The notes under the pieces: model-generated
Databases searched by the model: none
What the model was told of the DNA's origin: nothing
Seen by the model: only the letters and a program-made list of their open reading frames with translations
Program-made: the position numbers and the translations under genes
Source: Spirometra erinaceieuropaei
Taxonomy: Eukaryota; Platyhelminthes; Cestoda; Diphyllobothriidea; Diphyllobothriidae
NCBI GenBank assembly: GCA_902702965.1
Contig: CACRXP010000396.1
Location: 487,060-551,059 of the forward strand
Length of the DNA stretch: 64,000 nucleotides
Reading direction: 5' to 3'
Shown: in pieces, positions 55,101 to 64,000 of the stretch
How the letters are laid out: each line of letters starts with the position of its first letter
Position numbering within the stretch: the first letter of the stretch is position 1

Positions 55101-58100
55101 TATATTTGTTGATGCACGTACATTCGGCAAACGCAAAGTTAATTGGCAGCCAGGTCAGTTGACCACCTTCCTAAATGGCTTCCAAAGAAGGAAAATAAAA
55201 TTCCTCTTTCTTCTATCAGGAAGACCTCCTAGATAACATTCACTCCTTTGACCCCAAAACGTCCATTCGAGTGTTAGCTCGGGAACGAACAACTCGGATA
55301 TCGCGCTACTTGGAGGTCACGTACAGACTCCAGGAGAAACCCGACCTACGATCACGTGGTCAGCCTCAGCTTAGCGTTACTTAATCGCAGCTGTTTGACT
55401 TATACACCCCTTTTGTGTGTTAACTTACCAATTTTCTTTCCTCAATTTCGTTTTTAAGTTGTCATTTTTATCAATTAGCATGCATGCATTAAACGATGGC
55501 TTAACTGTTTTGTATTGATCTTTTCTGCAGAAATTTAAATTTCTATATTTTCTCATTCGTTATCTCTGTTATGCAGCGACAGGTGACAGTTAATAAGTCG
55601 TCGCGAATTTCGTTGACTCCGATAAATTCTGCTGTTTTATCTGTTTTTAAATTCATCCCGGGAAATATTGCTTAAAAAGTTCCACATTACATTTTCCGTT
55701 TTCTAGGAGTGGAGAACTTATTAACATTCATATTTTCCGATAGTATTAATGCAGTGTTCCGAAAACAACTCCAAAATGCTGGTATTCGCAAGGATGCCCA
55801 CCAAATCGTCTCCTGTTTATTCGTTTTAGAAGCATGCAACTAAAGCGAAATTTCCTCAAATAGTAGTATGTTTGCATAGCTCATGGACGAGCATAAGCTG
55901 TCAGTGCAACGAGGCGACGCATTAGCACAAGCTGCTGCCTACGCCTTCGAAACTGCCTTCCTCTATACATTGAGGCCATTTCCACTGTTTTTGCTCGCTT
56001 TCAGACTCCATTCTTCGATTATGAATGCACGGCTGGGAACTCATATAAATACTGATATATCTCTTAATGCTTTGCTCGTTCCATTTCTGAATAAGGAATG
56101 CACAGAAGCTTAAATACACGACAAGTAGTGTTTAATGTGTTCAAAACTGGAAATGATCATTCGGTGGCGGTCATTTATGTGACATTAAGTAGAATTTTCC
56201 AAACGGCAGAACTATTTCAGCCCATTTAAATGAAGGAATCCCTGTCTGCGTTATTTTTGCACTGTAGGGCACCAAATTGCACACATCTGCTGATTTGACA
56301 TTTAGAAATTGATAAAACCTCTGGTTTTCTTAAAATAACCTTTGTGCTAGCAGGTTGATTACCTTGGTTAACATCAGACATAAAATAAATTTTCAAGTCC
56401 GGCCAAATCTGTTTATTAGAACTCTCGCGGGTAAATGACTATCCTTTCAATGAAAAAGTCGCTTAGATGCGTAACCGGAGTCTAGGACATGTATTAGCAT
56501 AGAAGTTTCACGATTATATTACAGCATTCATTTTCGCTAAAATTTACTGATATTTTTTGATATAGTTATGCAAAAACAATTTCTGCAGAAGAAAAAGGAA
56601 TCTCATTGAAGGATGTATATGAACGAACAAAATACACAGCGTTAAAGACGTCCAGCAATTCTCCTATCAGTTTCCTTTATCAGATTTGATGAAATAGTTC
56701 ACGTAATCTTGAAGAAGGAAACACGATCGCCGGGACAAGGGCTTTATTCGCCTGACGTTTCGGATTCCTACGCGAATCCATCATCAGAGAAAAAAGCAGA
56801 AACGGGTTGTTGTTGCACAAGGGGCTGCAGTATTTATAGGATGCAGTAGCCATGCTACCGCATACTTATGAACATTCACGGCTCCATTTTTTCATCCGGG
56901 ATCGTCGCACTTGGTGTGATCATTGCTTGATGGCCGGCATTCGAGTCGATAATTTCTGCAATTTCATCACGTGCTTTGGATGTTGGCGTGATGTTTGCTC
57001 GACCATCTGACGCACCGAGCCCGGTGTTGGGAAAAGTGTTCACCTCTGCGCTCCCCGCATGGCTTGTTACTCCGCCTAGGCGAAGTTTTAGCACTCAGTA
57101 TGGAGTGGGAAGATCATTGCACTTGTTGATGGGCTGGGGGCCAGTAAACCATGATTCCAGTAGCTCCCGACTCACGCAGTTGTCACCTCTTGTGAGAATT
57201 TCGGCCTGATCGAATTTGAATGTGTGGCCGACCTCGTTGGATGAGCCGCAATTTGAGAGCTGGCGTCAGTTCTGCGCCCCGCTGCCGCGTGTTCGGCCAT
57301 TCTCATTCGGAGCTGTCTCCTGGTTTCTTCGACATAGTTGCTTTGGCAGTTCACGTAATGTGCGTCATTGACTGCTGATGGGTAACTGTCACTTGTACCG
57401 TTTCTGCTACTACCTCTGACGGTGTACTCTTGCGCGAGTCCGAAAAATCAGAGAAATAAGCAAATTTTTTCGATGCTCCATCAACTTTTCTCCACTTAAA
57501 CCTACACCTGGGACCGGAACTTTTGTCCTCACTCGTGAACTTAACACCTCTTTCGGCAAACCTTCCAAACACCATTTGCGTCTACATATTTCAAATATCA
57601 GCGAAGATTTAACCCGCACCTCCCCTCCATTCTCTTGCCTCGTCTTTATAGACCCACACTGGTCCTACACAAAGAGCCAATCCAACTTCAATAACTGGGC
57701 CGCTATTAGCCCTAGAATGTGTTCGGGGTCGGTCCAATCACCGATCGCTCTGGACTCCAATGCTGCCACCTACTTTGGCAAGGCTACCGGAGCAGTTGTT
57801 GAAATTTCCGTTGGTAACTCAGTTAATTCGGGGACCTTCACGGCTACAAACAATGGACATTCCTGTAAGCTGGATACTCCTGTTCAGAAGCCCCCCTCTC
57901 TGCAATATTTTTGACTTTCCACGGCTTTCTGTGCTTCAGAATGTACCCTAAGTTTTAACGCAGATCCACAAAATGATGCTCACGTATACTTTTACTAAAT
58001 ACATTGAGTGACGATCTCATGAAATGATGGCTGAAATTCTGAAATGCGTTTTCGATTAGGAAGGAGTACTTGGGCGCGGTTGTAATTCAGATTATATTGT

Positions 58101-60024
58101 GGCATAATCTTATAACATTTCCGACTCGGCAGGATGTCAGCTTTTGAATACACTTCTTTTCAATCTCCTGTAGAAACCTTACTCGGTAAAAATGGCCACT
58201 TGAGCAACATGCATTTTTCCATTGATTTTCGATGTTCTTACAAATTCAACTATATCTTATAGAAACCATACACGAAAATATGCATTGTTGAGTCATTTGA
58301 TAGGAATAACGTTTTCTTTATATTTTATACTCAAGGAAGGAGTATAATTAGGTTTTAAAAAGTTTTCTTATTGTCGAATTATTTGGAGCCTAATCATTCG
58401 TTGCATTAGCCTTTAGTGATTTCCGCCTATAAGGTGCATGCCTTCCGCGTAAAGAAGATCATATATTCTTCTGTGCCTTTAAAAAGATATCACATAGAGT
58501 CCATAAAATTTTGCAATGGACGCGGACTATGTTGTACATTTCATGAGGTGCAGTGCTAAGCGAACAGGTACGATGCTATGTGAAAGGACATTGCGCGGTT
58601 TTAAAAAATCTTATAAGTAGAAACTTTTTAAAACCTAATTATAGTCCTGCCTTGAGTATAAAATCTAAAGAAGACGTAATTCTCTATCAAACGAGCGAAA
58701 AAAGCATATTTCCGTTTGTGGTTTCGATAAAATATGTTTGAATTTGCAAGACCATCGACAATTAATGAGAAAATGCATGCTACGTAAAAAGTCATTTTTT
58801 ACCGAATACGGTTTGTACAGAAGATTAAAATGTAAAACATTCAAAAGCAGACATTCTGCCAAGTCTGAAATATAGTAGAACTATGTCCCATGATAATGAA
58901 TGTTTCAACACCACCTAAGTAAACCTTCGAAAACACATTTCAGAATTTAAGCCAACATTTCCTGAGTTCGGTCACCCACTGTAAATCTTGCTCCGTTATC
59001 CCTTAAAGCGCGCTGCATTTGTCTATCTCCATTTAACACAGTGGAAGTCGGAATCCCCCCGGGAACATGGACGGTGACATTGAATAATAAGGCCAAGGAC
59101 TTCTACAACATTGGTCAATTGCATTTTCACTGGGGAGGTGGGAATCGAAGGGGCTCGGAACACACTCTGGACGGCAGGGCGTTCCCGCTAGAGGTATGTT
59201 CACGAAGAAGTGTATGTTTTGTGAATGTACATTTACTCGAATACTTACTAATTGATTCGATGTAGGTATCAGCCCGATGGAAATTTGCATGCATGCTCAG
59301 ACTGACCAGATGAAAACTTGGAAATCAGTCACGCACAAGTCTGCTGCTCCTTTAAACGAAGTTTTAAGAAGGGGAATTATCTTTTCTATGGGAAATGACT
59401 GACAACTGCAGACTATGAGAGGTTTTAATCCCAACTATAGTTCCTCGGGAGAAACTTGTATGCGATACAGTATCGTAAAAGTCTTTCGAAGCGAGGTAAC
59501 ATCGGCTACACTAGGTCCTGTGGGTTCAGGCGCATGACTGTGCCGCACTCAAGATGCCAGTGAAAAGGCGAGGAAGTCAGCAGTCGCATCTTTGCCGATG
59601 GCCTCATTTCAGAATGTTCCAGAACAAGGCATGGTTTACATTTTGCTAAATGCACTCATTTAAAAGAGCCATCCGGCACTATCTCCATTCACAGATGCAC
59701 ATTGTCGCCTACGCCTCGGTATACGCCAATTTCTCAACTGCAAAATCGGCCCCAGGAGGTCTGGCTGTGATTGGCGTCTTTTTTCAACTGACCACTGATC
59801 AGACCAAATCCAACCTATCAAAAATGGGCAAACTCTTATCAGTTATCAGCCAGCTCAATAAAGCGGGTTCAACAGTCAGAGTGAATTCGTTCGATCCGAA
59901 AGTTCTGTTACCTGCGAACAGGGATGAGTTCTTCCGCTACCACGGTTCTCTCACCACGCCACCCTGCACGGAGAACGTCCAGTGGACAGTGATGAGAAAT
60001 CCCCTCTTCGTGACTAATCAGGAT
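52117..60024 (+). CDS. Secreted alpha-carbonic anhydrase, gene CA-2 (four exons; C-terminal exon not found)
   Basis: Paralogue of CA-1 with the same predicted reaction and location. Join 52117-52177, 57652-57864, 59042-59193 and 59695-60024, 252 codons without a stop. Seen in order: signal peptide, HWSYTKSQ and [25 protein letters not shown] (proton-shuttle His), LHFHWGGG (two zinc ligands), [13 protein letters not shown] then MHIVAYAS (third zinc ligand), [31 protein letters not shown]. All catalytic residues are kept. Exon lengths and phases equal those of CA-1, so the two arose by duplication with the intron pattern kept. The donor after exon 4 is GCAAGT rather than GT. The C-terminal exon is not visible before the window ends and could lie beyond it. 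Intron 1 (about 5.5 kb) holds PLE and MITE debris; intron 2 is mostly one MITE; intron 3 is only 501 bp. Confidence 0.9.
53266..53330. mobile_element. MITE left-end scrap in CA-2 intron 1
   Basis: GTGACCTAACTCATGAAATG and TGGAATTTTTGGAATG match the family left terminus. Confidence 0.45.
53950..54860. repeat. Second copy of the group C PLE tail, CA-2 intron 1
   Basis: Colinear with 45990-47165 (GGGCTTTATTTTCATTTAG, CTGACGTTTACAACAAAAAT, GATCTGCTAATCTGAA). No protein frame. Confidence 0.6.
55130..56703 (+). mobile_element. PLE group C copy: endonuclease remnant and tail, CA-2 intron 1
   Basis: Pieces FDPKTSIRVLARERTTRI, SRYLEVTY and EKPDLRSR match the end of the group C frame; then AATTTCGTTGACTCCGATAA and the shared tail follow to the point where a group A PLE begins at 56711. 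Broken by shifts. Confidence 0.65.
56750..56791 (-). ncRNA. Hammerhead motif, core intact
   Basis: Minus strand: TTCT, CTGATGA, stem II GGATTC-GCGTAG-GAATCC (six pairs), GAAACGTC and AGGC. Stem I has three pairs including one G-U. Confidence 0.65.
57412..57453 (+). ncRNA. Decayed hammerhead motif, 5' side
   Basis: ACCT, CTGACGG, CTCTTGCGCGAG, TCCGAAAAATC, AGAG: recognisable order with the last core base (A9) changed to G. Confidence 0.45.
57652..57864 (+). CDS. CA-2 exon 2: N-terminal part of the catalytic domain
   Basis: 213 nt; acceptor TCTTTATAG at 57651, donor GTAAGC at 57865. Encodes [33 protein letters not shown] and TATNNGHS, with the first conserved Cys and the proton-shuttle His. 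An open frame begins 75 bases upstream of the acceptor, but that part lies in the intron and matches no alpha-CA. Confidence 0.92.
58000..58983. mobile_element. Palindromic MITE filling CA-2 intron 2
   Basis: Starts TACATTGAGTGACGATCTC, ends TTCCTGAGTTCGGTCACCC then ACTGTA. Covers 984 of the 1177 intron bases. Confidence 0.8.
59042..59193 (+). CDS. CA-2 exon 3: first two zinc ligands
   Basis: 152 nt; acceptor ACACAG at 59041, donor GTATGT at 59194. Encodes [36 protein letters not shown] and ends FPLE. The acceptor follows directly on a MITE that fills most of intron 2. Confidence 0.93.
59695..60024 (+). CDS. CA-2 exon 4: third zinc ligand and TTPPC motif
   Basis: 330 nt; acceptor TTCACAG at 59694. 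Begins MHIVAYASVY, then [26 protein letters not shown] and [13 protein letters not shown], ending VTNQD. The donor is GCAAGT, a non-canonical GC donor that is otherwise a good match, at the position of the GTAAGT of CA-1. Confidence 0.92.
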
Positions 60025-60108
60025 GCAAGTTTGCACCCCGTCTCCCTCCTTCTGTTTCTGTCCGTGTTTTGTTTAAATAAGGCTGGCCCTTAAGCTCAAG
60101 GTGGATTG

Positions 60109-60677
60109 GGGAGCAGATGTCATACAGTTTCCGTGTACGGAAAAGCATACATTTCTCTATGATATTAAGAGGAGACCATTTGGGGCTCATACACTTTAGC
60201 AGTGGATTTGAGGCATACTGCAAACTTTACGAGCAGCATTGGTAAATGCAGAGACATAACGTTTTACGAACGGCCGTTTCATGGTATTAGAAAATTTCAC
60301 AATCAGTACCTCTTTTAAAACCAAATTATGTCCTTTCTTAAAGTATAAAATCTAAAGAAGACGTAATTTTCTGCCCAACGGGTAAAAGAATGAATATTTT
60401 TATGCATGTTTTCTATGGAATATAATTAAATTTTTAAAGGCGTCGAAAATCAGTTAAAAAATGCATGCTACGCAAGTAGTCATTATTTACACAGTGTGAT
60501 GTTTGCATGCAGCTGGAAAGGAGTTCGTTCGAACACCGGCATCTTGAGGTAACTGAAATATTATAGAATTGTACTGCATGTTGATTGATATTACAACCCC
60601 ACTTACGTAACCTTTCGAAAACGAAAACGCATTTCAGACTTCCGGTTAACATTTCATGAGTTAGCACACCTACTGTA
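60109..60677. mobile_element. MITE right part
   Basis: The inner block (AAAACCAAATTATGTCC, ATCTAAAGAAGACGTAATTT) and right end CATTTCATGAGTTAGCACAC then CTACTGTA are clear; the left arm is missing. Confidence 0.7.
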
Positions 60678-62685
60678 GTATTAGCTGACTGGTGCTGGAT
60701 AGGCGACAGTACGGATGAGGAATGAGAGAGCAAAGTGGTTCATCTGGAGAGGTTTGTTGAAGTACTGGTGCGTATATATCATGGCTTCCCCGCATCCCTG
60801 TAAAAGCGCAAAAATTCGACTTACAGTGTCCTCAAGAAGTAAAGTTTCTACGTACTTCCATTGTCTGCCATTTGTAAGACGGCTTCGAGAACTGCATTGA
60901 CACCGGGGAACGAGGGCGTCAGGGTACAACGGAAGCGGACAAGGAATGCTTCTACCGACCGCGGGTTTGAAGTATGTTAGTATGGTCTAGAGCGTGGGTG
61001 GATCCAATGACTAATCGTCAGCGCGGGGTTCAATAAGTGCAGCTTTTTATAAATGAGTTCGTACATCCACAGACAGAAGGTTAATTTATTGCAGTTTGTG
61101 GTCTGGCACCTTGTCATTTTGAGCCATCGGCAGACGTAGTGATACGAAGACAAATTCGAAAGTCAAAACTTGTGGCTATCAAGGTCATGAGTTGACTGTC
61201 ATTACTGTTAGGGCAAAGTAACCGGCTTGCGTGAGATAACTGAATTTGGCGCAACCAGATGGAATAGGGCCCAAATGGCTTCGCCCGCCTACGAGCATAA
61301 TCAGGCATTCTGACCCACGCTGCGCACGCGAACACTATTCACAGACACTAGCTCCACAACGTGCTCCCTGAGTCTATATGTCTTTTACATGAAAAATCCT
61401 AGTTAGCATGACCAAAATACAGGTCCACCCATTTAGTCCAAAACAGCCGTTGAGGAAAAAGAAGAAGTAGACGGTTTTCGGCGATAAGAAGCCCACCACT
61501 CCTGCGTTTTTGTCCACTTGATTACAGGTCCCTTTCTAGTGACAGACTGTCAGTACTCTAAGATATTTGTGTAATGCGGAGGATTAACTACTGAACCAAT
61601 CTTTTTTCCATGATCTGAACACGTAGTTGGAGCTCTTGCGATCCCTCCGGTTTGGAGCCAGTGATGACGGGAAGCCGATGCAGGACAACTTTCGTCCGGT
61701 CCAGCCGCTAAATCCCGCTCGGGCAGCGCAAACGCGAGTGGTGTACAAATCGTGGTCTTCAGCCTAGCATCCTCCGCCTTCTCGTACTCTTCTTGGCCTT
61801 CACATACCTTAAACATTTCCATTTAAAATAAAAAAATTTCACGTTGGACTTCTCTGATTTTCCTAGTGTTTGGGTTTGCGGAATAACCTCTCTCGAATAA
61901 TTTATTTGAAGGTAATTCAGTTTAGAAGACAGACGGGGAATGCTGGGGGACCCACTGATGAGCCGAACTCCTCTCAACTGTGCCATGTAACAGCAGAATA
62001 TCAGCGAAACACGCGTGTTTGGGCTTTTAACCAGTATATGAACTCTAAGTGTGGTAACTTCTTACCTTTAAACAATAAGCTCATTGGCCTGACGTTTCGG
62101 ATTCTCACTCCAACCCATCATGAGAAACAGTCGAAGTTGGGTCGTCTGTTGTAGACAGTCTGGTGCACTATCTACAATGAGTGAGCTATTCTCCTCTGAT
62201 TTTTGCCTGATTACTCAGCTGTTTACGCAAAGTTGCTGCCGCACCGGCGACTGCCTGCAAATTTGCAGTCCAAGTAGTAGACAGCGGGGACTTTAGATCA
62301 ACACCGACGCACAGTTTCCCTCAAATAAACCGCCAAAATACTAACTGTAAGCCGATCTGCTCTAAATTTGTTTTCGTGGGTTTGCTGAGGTCTAGATCGT
62401 ACGCTAACTGCGTGGGAAGAATTCACTGTGTGGAAGAAAAAAAACAGGCATTTGCAGATCTCGCGAAATTTGTCGCGAGAAAGTTTGCTTATGGCACGAT
62501 ACGGCTAAGAAGATCTTAAACCTTGCGCTTATTTCCCGCATAAAGTTCGTCCTGATTATAAGTGGAAAGCATCTGAAGATAGGGAAGGATTCAGCCTGGA
62601 CTTTTACACTTGCCACAACATGCACAGGAGCAAACCATACCTTACCCGCGTGATCAACAATGGCCTTGATAATGCTCTGAATTTC
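60678..62685. other. No recognisable gene; the CA-2 C-terminal exon was sought here and not found
   Basis: Frames at 60681-60929 and 61550-61986 (minus) are open but lack known motifs. A decayed minus-strand PLE end with hammerhead remnant (CTCATGA core) lies at 62096-62128. Confidence 0.4.
62096..62128 (-). ncRNA. Decayed hammerhead motif
   Basis: Minus strand: CTCATGA (core G5 lost), GGGTTGGAGTGAGAATCC, GAAACGTC, AGGC. Probably a PLE end without remaining coding part. Confidence 0.45.
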
Positions 62686-62689
62686 AGAA

Positions 62690-63345
62690 TGGTATTACCG
62701 GCAAAGAGAATGGACACTGAACTGGCCATTTCTGGCATATTAGCCGTCGTCAGCCAGCCATACCCAAGCCCGAAGTGTGGAACACCCGAGCCTCGAACTC
62801 GCGACCTGTTGGTTTAAAAGTCCACGCCTCTACCCACCGGGCCACGAGCCCGTTGCCCTGTCGGTTTTCGATCGGGAATATACAATGTTAGGGGGCGCTC
62901 ACCGATCGTTCATAAGGAACTCACTCGTTCCGTTTTGCCTTACGGGCTCTCGCTCGAGCCCAACCAGCAGCCGCACAGCTGCACATGATATAAAGGCAGA
63001 ATGGTATTACCGACAAAGACAAGGGAGACTGGAATGGCCATTTCCGGCTTATTAGCCATCGTCAGCCAGCTATACCTAAGCCCGAAGTGTGGAACACCTG
63101 GGGCTCTATCCCGCGAGCTGTTTGAAGTCCAACGCCTCCAGCCACTGAGACAAGGGCTCGTTGTCCAGTCAGTTGCGATCGGGAATATACAATGGTAGAG
63201 GGGCACTCGCCGGTCGTTTCTAAGGAAATCACTCGTCCTCTTGTGCCTGACGGGCTCTTCCTCTCGAGCCCAACCAGCAGCCGCACAATGGCGCATGATA
63301 TAGGCGGAGTGTTATTACCGACAAAGACAAGGGAGACTGAAATGG
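62690..63345 (-). repeat. tRNA-derived SINE in tandem, period about 310 bp
   Basis: Units 62690-62998 and 62999-63307 plus the start of a third (to 63345). On the minus strand each full unit has a tRNA-like head (about 62778-62850 and 63090-63165; box B GAGTTCGAGGCTC in the first; anticodon loop CTTTTAA in the first and CTTCAAA in the second) and a body ending CTTGTCTTTGTCGGTAAT. Head-to-tail arrangement is unusual for SINEs. Confidence 0.65.
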
Positions 63346-63460
63346 CTGTGAATTTCGTCTTTGTTCAAACATGCTGTAGGGTGTTTCTGCATTCTCATGT
63401 CTAGGCGCCTGTTCGTGCGATCAAAATAACCTGCTCCACATGACCACACAAGGACAGCTT
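63345..63460 (-). mobile_element. PLE GIY-YIG fragment
   Basis: WSCGAGYFDRTNRRLDMRMQ and KHPTACLNKDE on the minus strand parallel CSCGAGCIGRTSRRLSKRIR of group B, with the IG of the motif changed to FD. Adjacent to the SINE array. Confidence 0.55.
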
Positions 63461-63584
63461 GCCATGTCGTCTGATTTGTGAAATGTGCAACTCTCCCTAT
63501 CATGTTATAGCTAAGTGATTAGCAGAGGAACTCAAGCCCATACAGTGTCAACTAAAATCCCGTGGCTACCGTGATACCTTTAAA

Positions 63585-63813
63585 TTGATTGACAACATCC
63601 GTTTTCTGAACCTAATAGGAGTGGTGGTGTTTTGGTTAGACTTCTCATCACTGTTCACAAAACGTCTTGTTCACAGAGACAGCCGAGTACATCTACGAAT
63701 TCCTGCCGGCCAATCAGTAGAAAGGGAAATACCGACGAACGCACTCAAGGAACTAATACTAAGACGCACACTAAATGTGAAGTTGCTTTTCGGCAACCAC
63801 CGATATAGACACA
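63585..63813 (+). mobile_element. PLE group B RT fragment interrupted by a MITE
   Basis: FWLDFSSLFT is RT motif A with its catalytic Asp; a second frame gives TETAEYIYEFLPANQ, then IPTNALKELILRRTLNVKLL and FGNHRYRH, matching 47763-47890. The match stops exactly where the MITE terminus TACAGTAGATGTGCTAACTC begins (63814). Confidence 0.7.
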
Positions 63814-64000
63814 TACAGTAGATGTGCTAACTCATGAAATGTCAATCAAAATTTCGAAATGCGTTCTCGTTTCGAAAAGATAAATTAAGTAGTGTTATAA
63901 AACCAACCAAGATGCAGCATAAATCTATAATGATCCAGTTACTTCAGGGGGTCGGCTTTCGAAAGAACTTACTTTCGGCTGCAAGCAAAATCTATACTAT
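63814..64000. mobile_element. MITE left arm, cut by the window edge
   Basis: Complete left terminus: TACAGTAGATGTGCTAACTC, ATGAAATG, then the family arm (GTCGGCTTTCGAAAGAAC). Best sequence for the terminal inverted repeat. Confidence 0.75.

Larger units (their letters stand above)
56711..57455 (-). mobile_element. PLE group A copy with hammerhead ends, CA-2 intron 1
   Basis: The minus strand reads NYVEETRRQLRMRMAEHAA, FKF-like to SHELLESWF-type segment, GPQPINKCNDLPTPY, LRLGGVTSHAGSA and ends IPDEKMEP near 56880: GIY-YIG half of group A with a stop and shifts. The 3' hammerhead is at 56750; a decayed inverted one at 57412 marks the 5' side. It sits on the strand opposite to CA-2. Confidence 0.8.

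Noticed and set aside
57576..57651. Start codon at 57576 in frame with CA-2 exon 2
   Set aside because: A pyrimidine-rich acceptor precedes the domain, and the signal-peptide exon at 52117 joins in phase as in CA-1.
60681..60929. 82-codon minus-strand frame after the MITE
   Set aside because: Open but without a known motif, and it does not match the missing CA C-terminus.
1..64000. CRISPR arrays, bacterial operons or prophage
   Set aside because: No regular spacer repeats, no ribosome-site spaced gene runs; the intron-exon structure is eukaryotic.

Overview
The window looks like animal genomic DNA, most probably from a flatworm and best compared with large-genome diphyllobothriid tapeworms such as Spirometra. 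This is an inference: there is no rRNA or mitochondrial marker. The reasons are intron-split secreted alpha-carbonic anhydrase genes, many Penelope-like elements (PLEs) with GIY-YIG endonucleases and hammerhead-ribozyme ends, tRNA-derived repeats and degenerate TTAGGG-type arrays. There is no operon structure, so nearly all open frames outside the features listed are chance.

Host genes. Two alpha-carbonic anhydrase genes lie head to head about 28 kb apart. CA-1 is on the minus strand (23805 down to 15681) and CA-2 on the plus strand (52117 to 60024). Each has four recognisable exons of identical length (61, 213, 152 and 330 nt) and identical phase. They encode a signal peptide, the proton-shuttle His, three zinc-ligand His, the conserved Cys pair and the TTPPC motif. 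The last exon, carrying the C-terminus, was not found for either gene. A short conserved pyrimidine tract plus AG precedes both start codons.

Repeats, left to right. 0-7 kb: end of a palindromic MITE, a SINE scrap, and decayed PLE pieces on both strands. 7.5-13.1 kb: a GC-rich repeat, a 660-bp tandem duplication, a MITE, a telomere-like array and two PLE copies with hammerhead ends. 14-24 kb: CA-1, its introns packed with MITEs, an inverted hammerhead pair, GC-rich repeats, PLE pieces and a telomere-like array. 24-43 kb: intergenic DNA with MITEs, tRNA-like elements, a LINE fragment, a perfect 70-bp-arm hairpin, and further hammerhead pairs and PLEs. 43-51 kb: PLE fragments of two further groups, an antisense LINE RT and a long telomere-like array. 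52-60 kb: CA-2, with PLEs and MITEs in its introns. 60-64 kb: MITE, a SINE tandem array, and a PLE fragment interrupted by a MITE.

How the parts relate. The host content is a pair of secreted CO2-hydration enzymes; almost everything else is transposable-element debris. The most unusual point is architectural: hammerhead motifs at PLE ends are repeatedly arranged as outward-facing inverted pairs. Some pairs still flank RT and GIY-YIG remnants; others are reduced to a bare hairpin.
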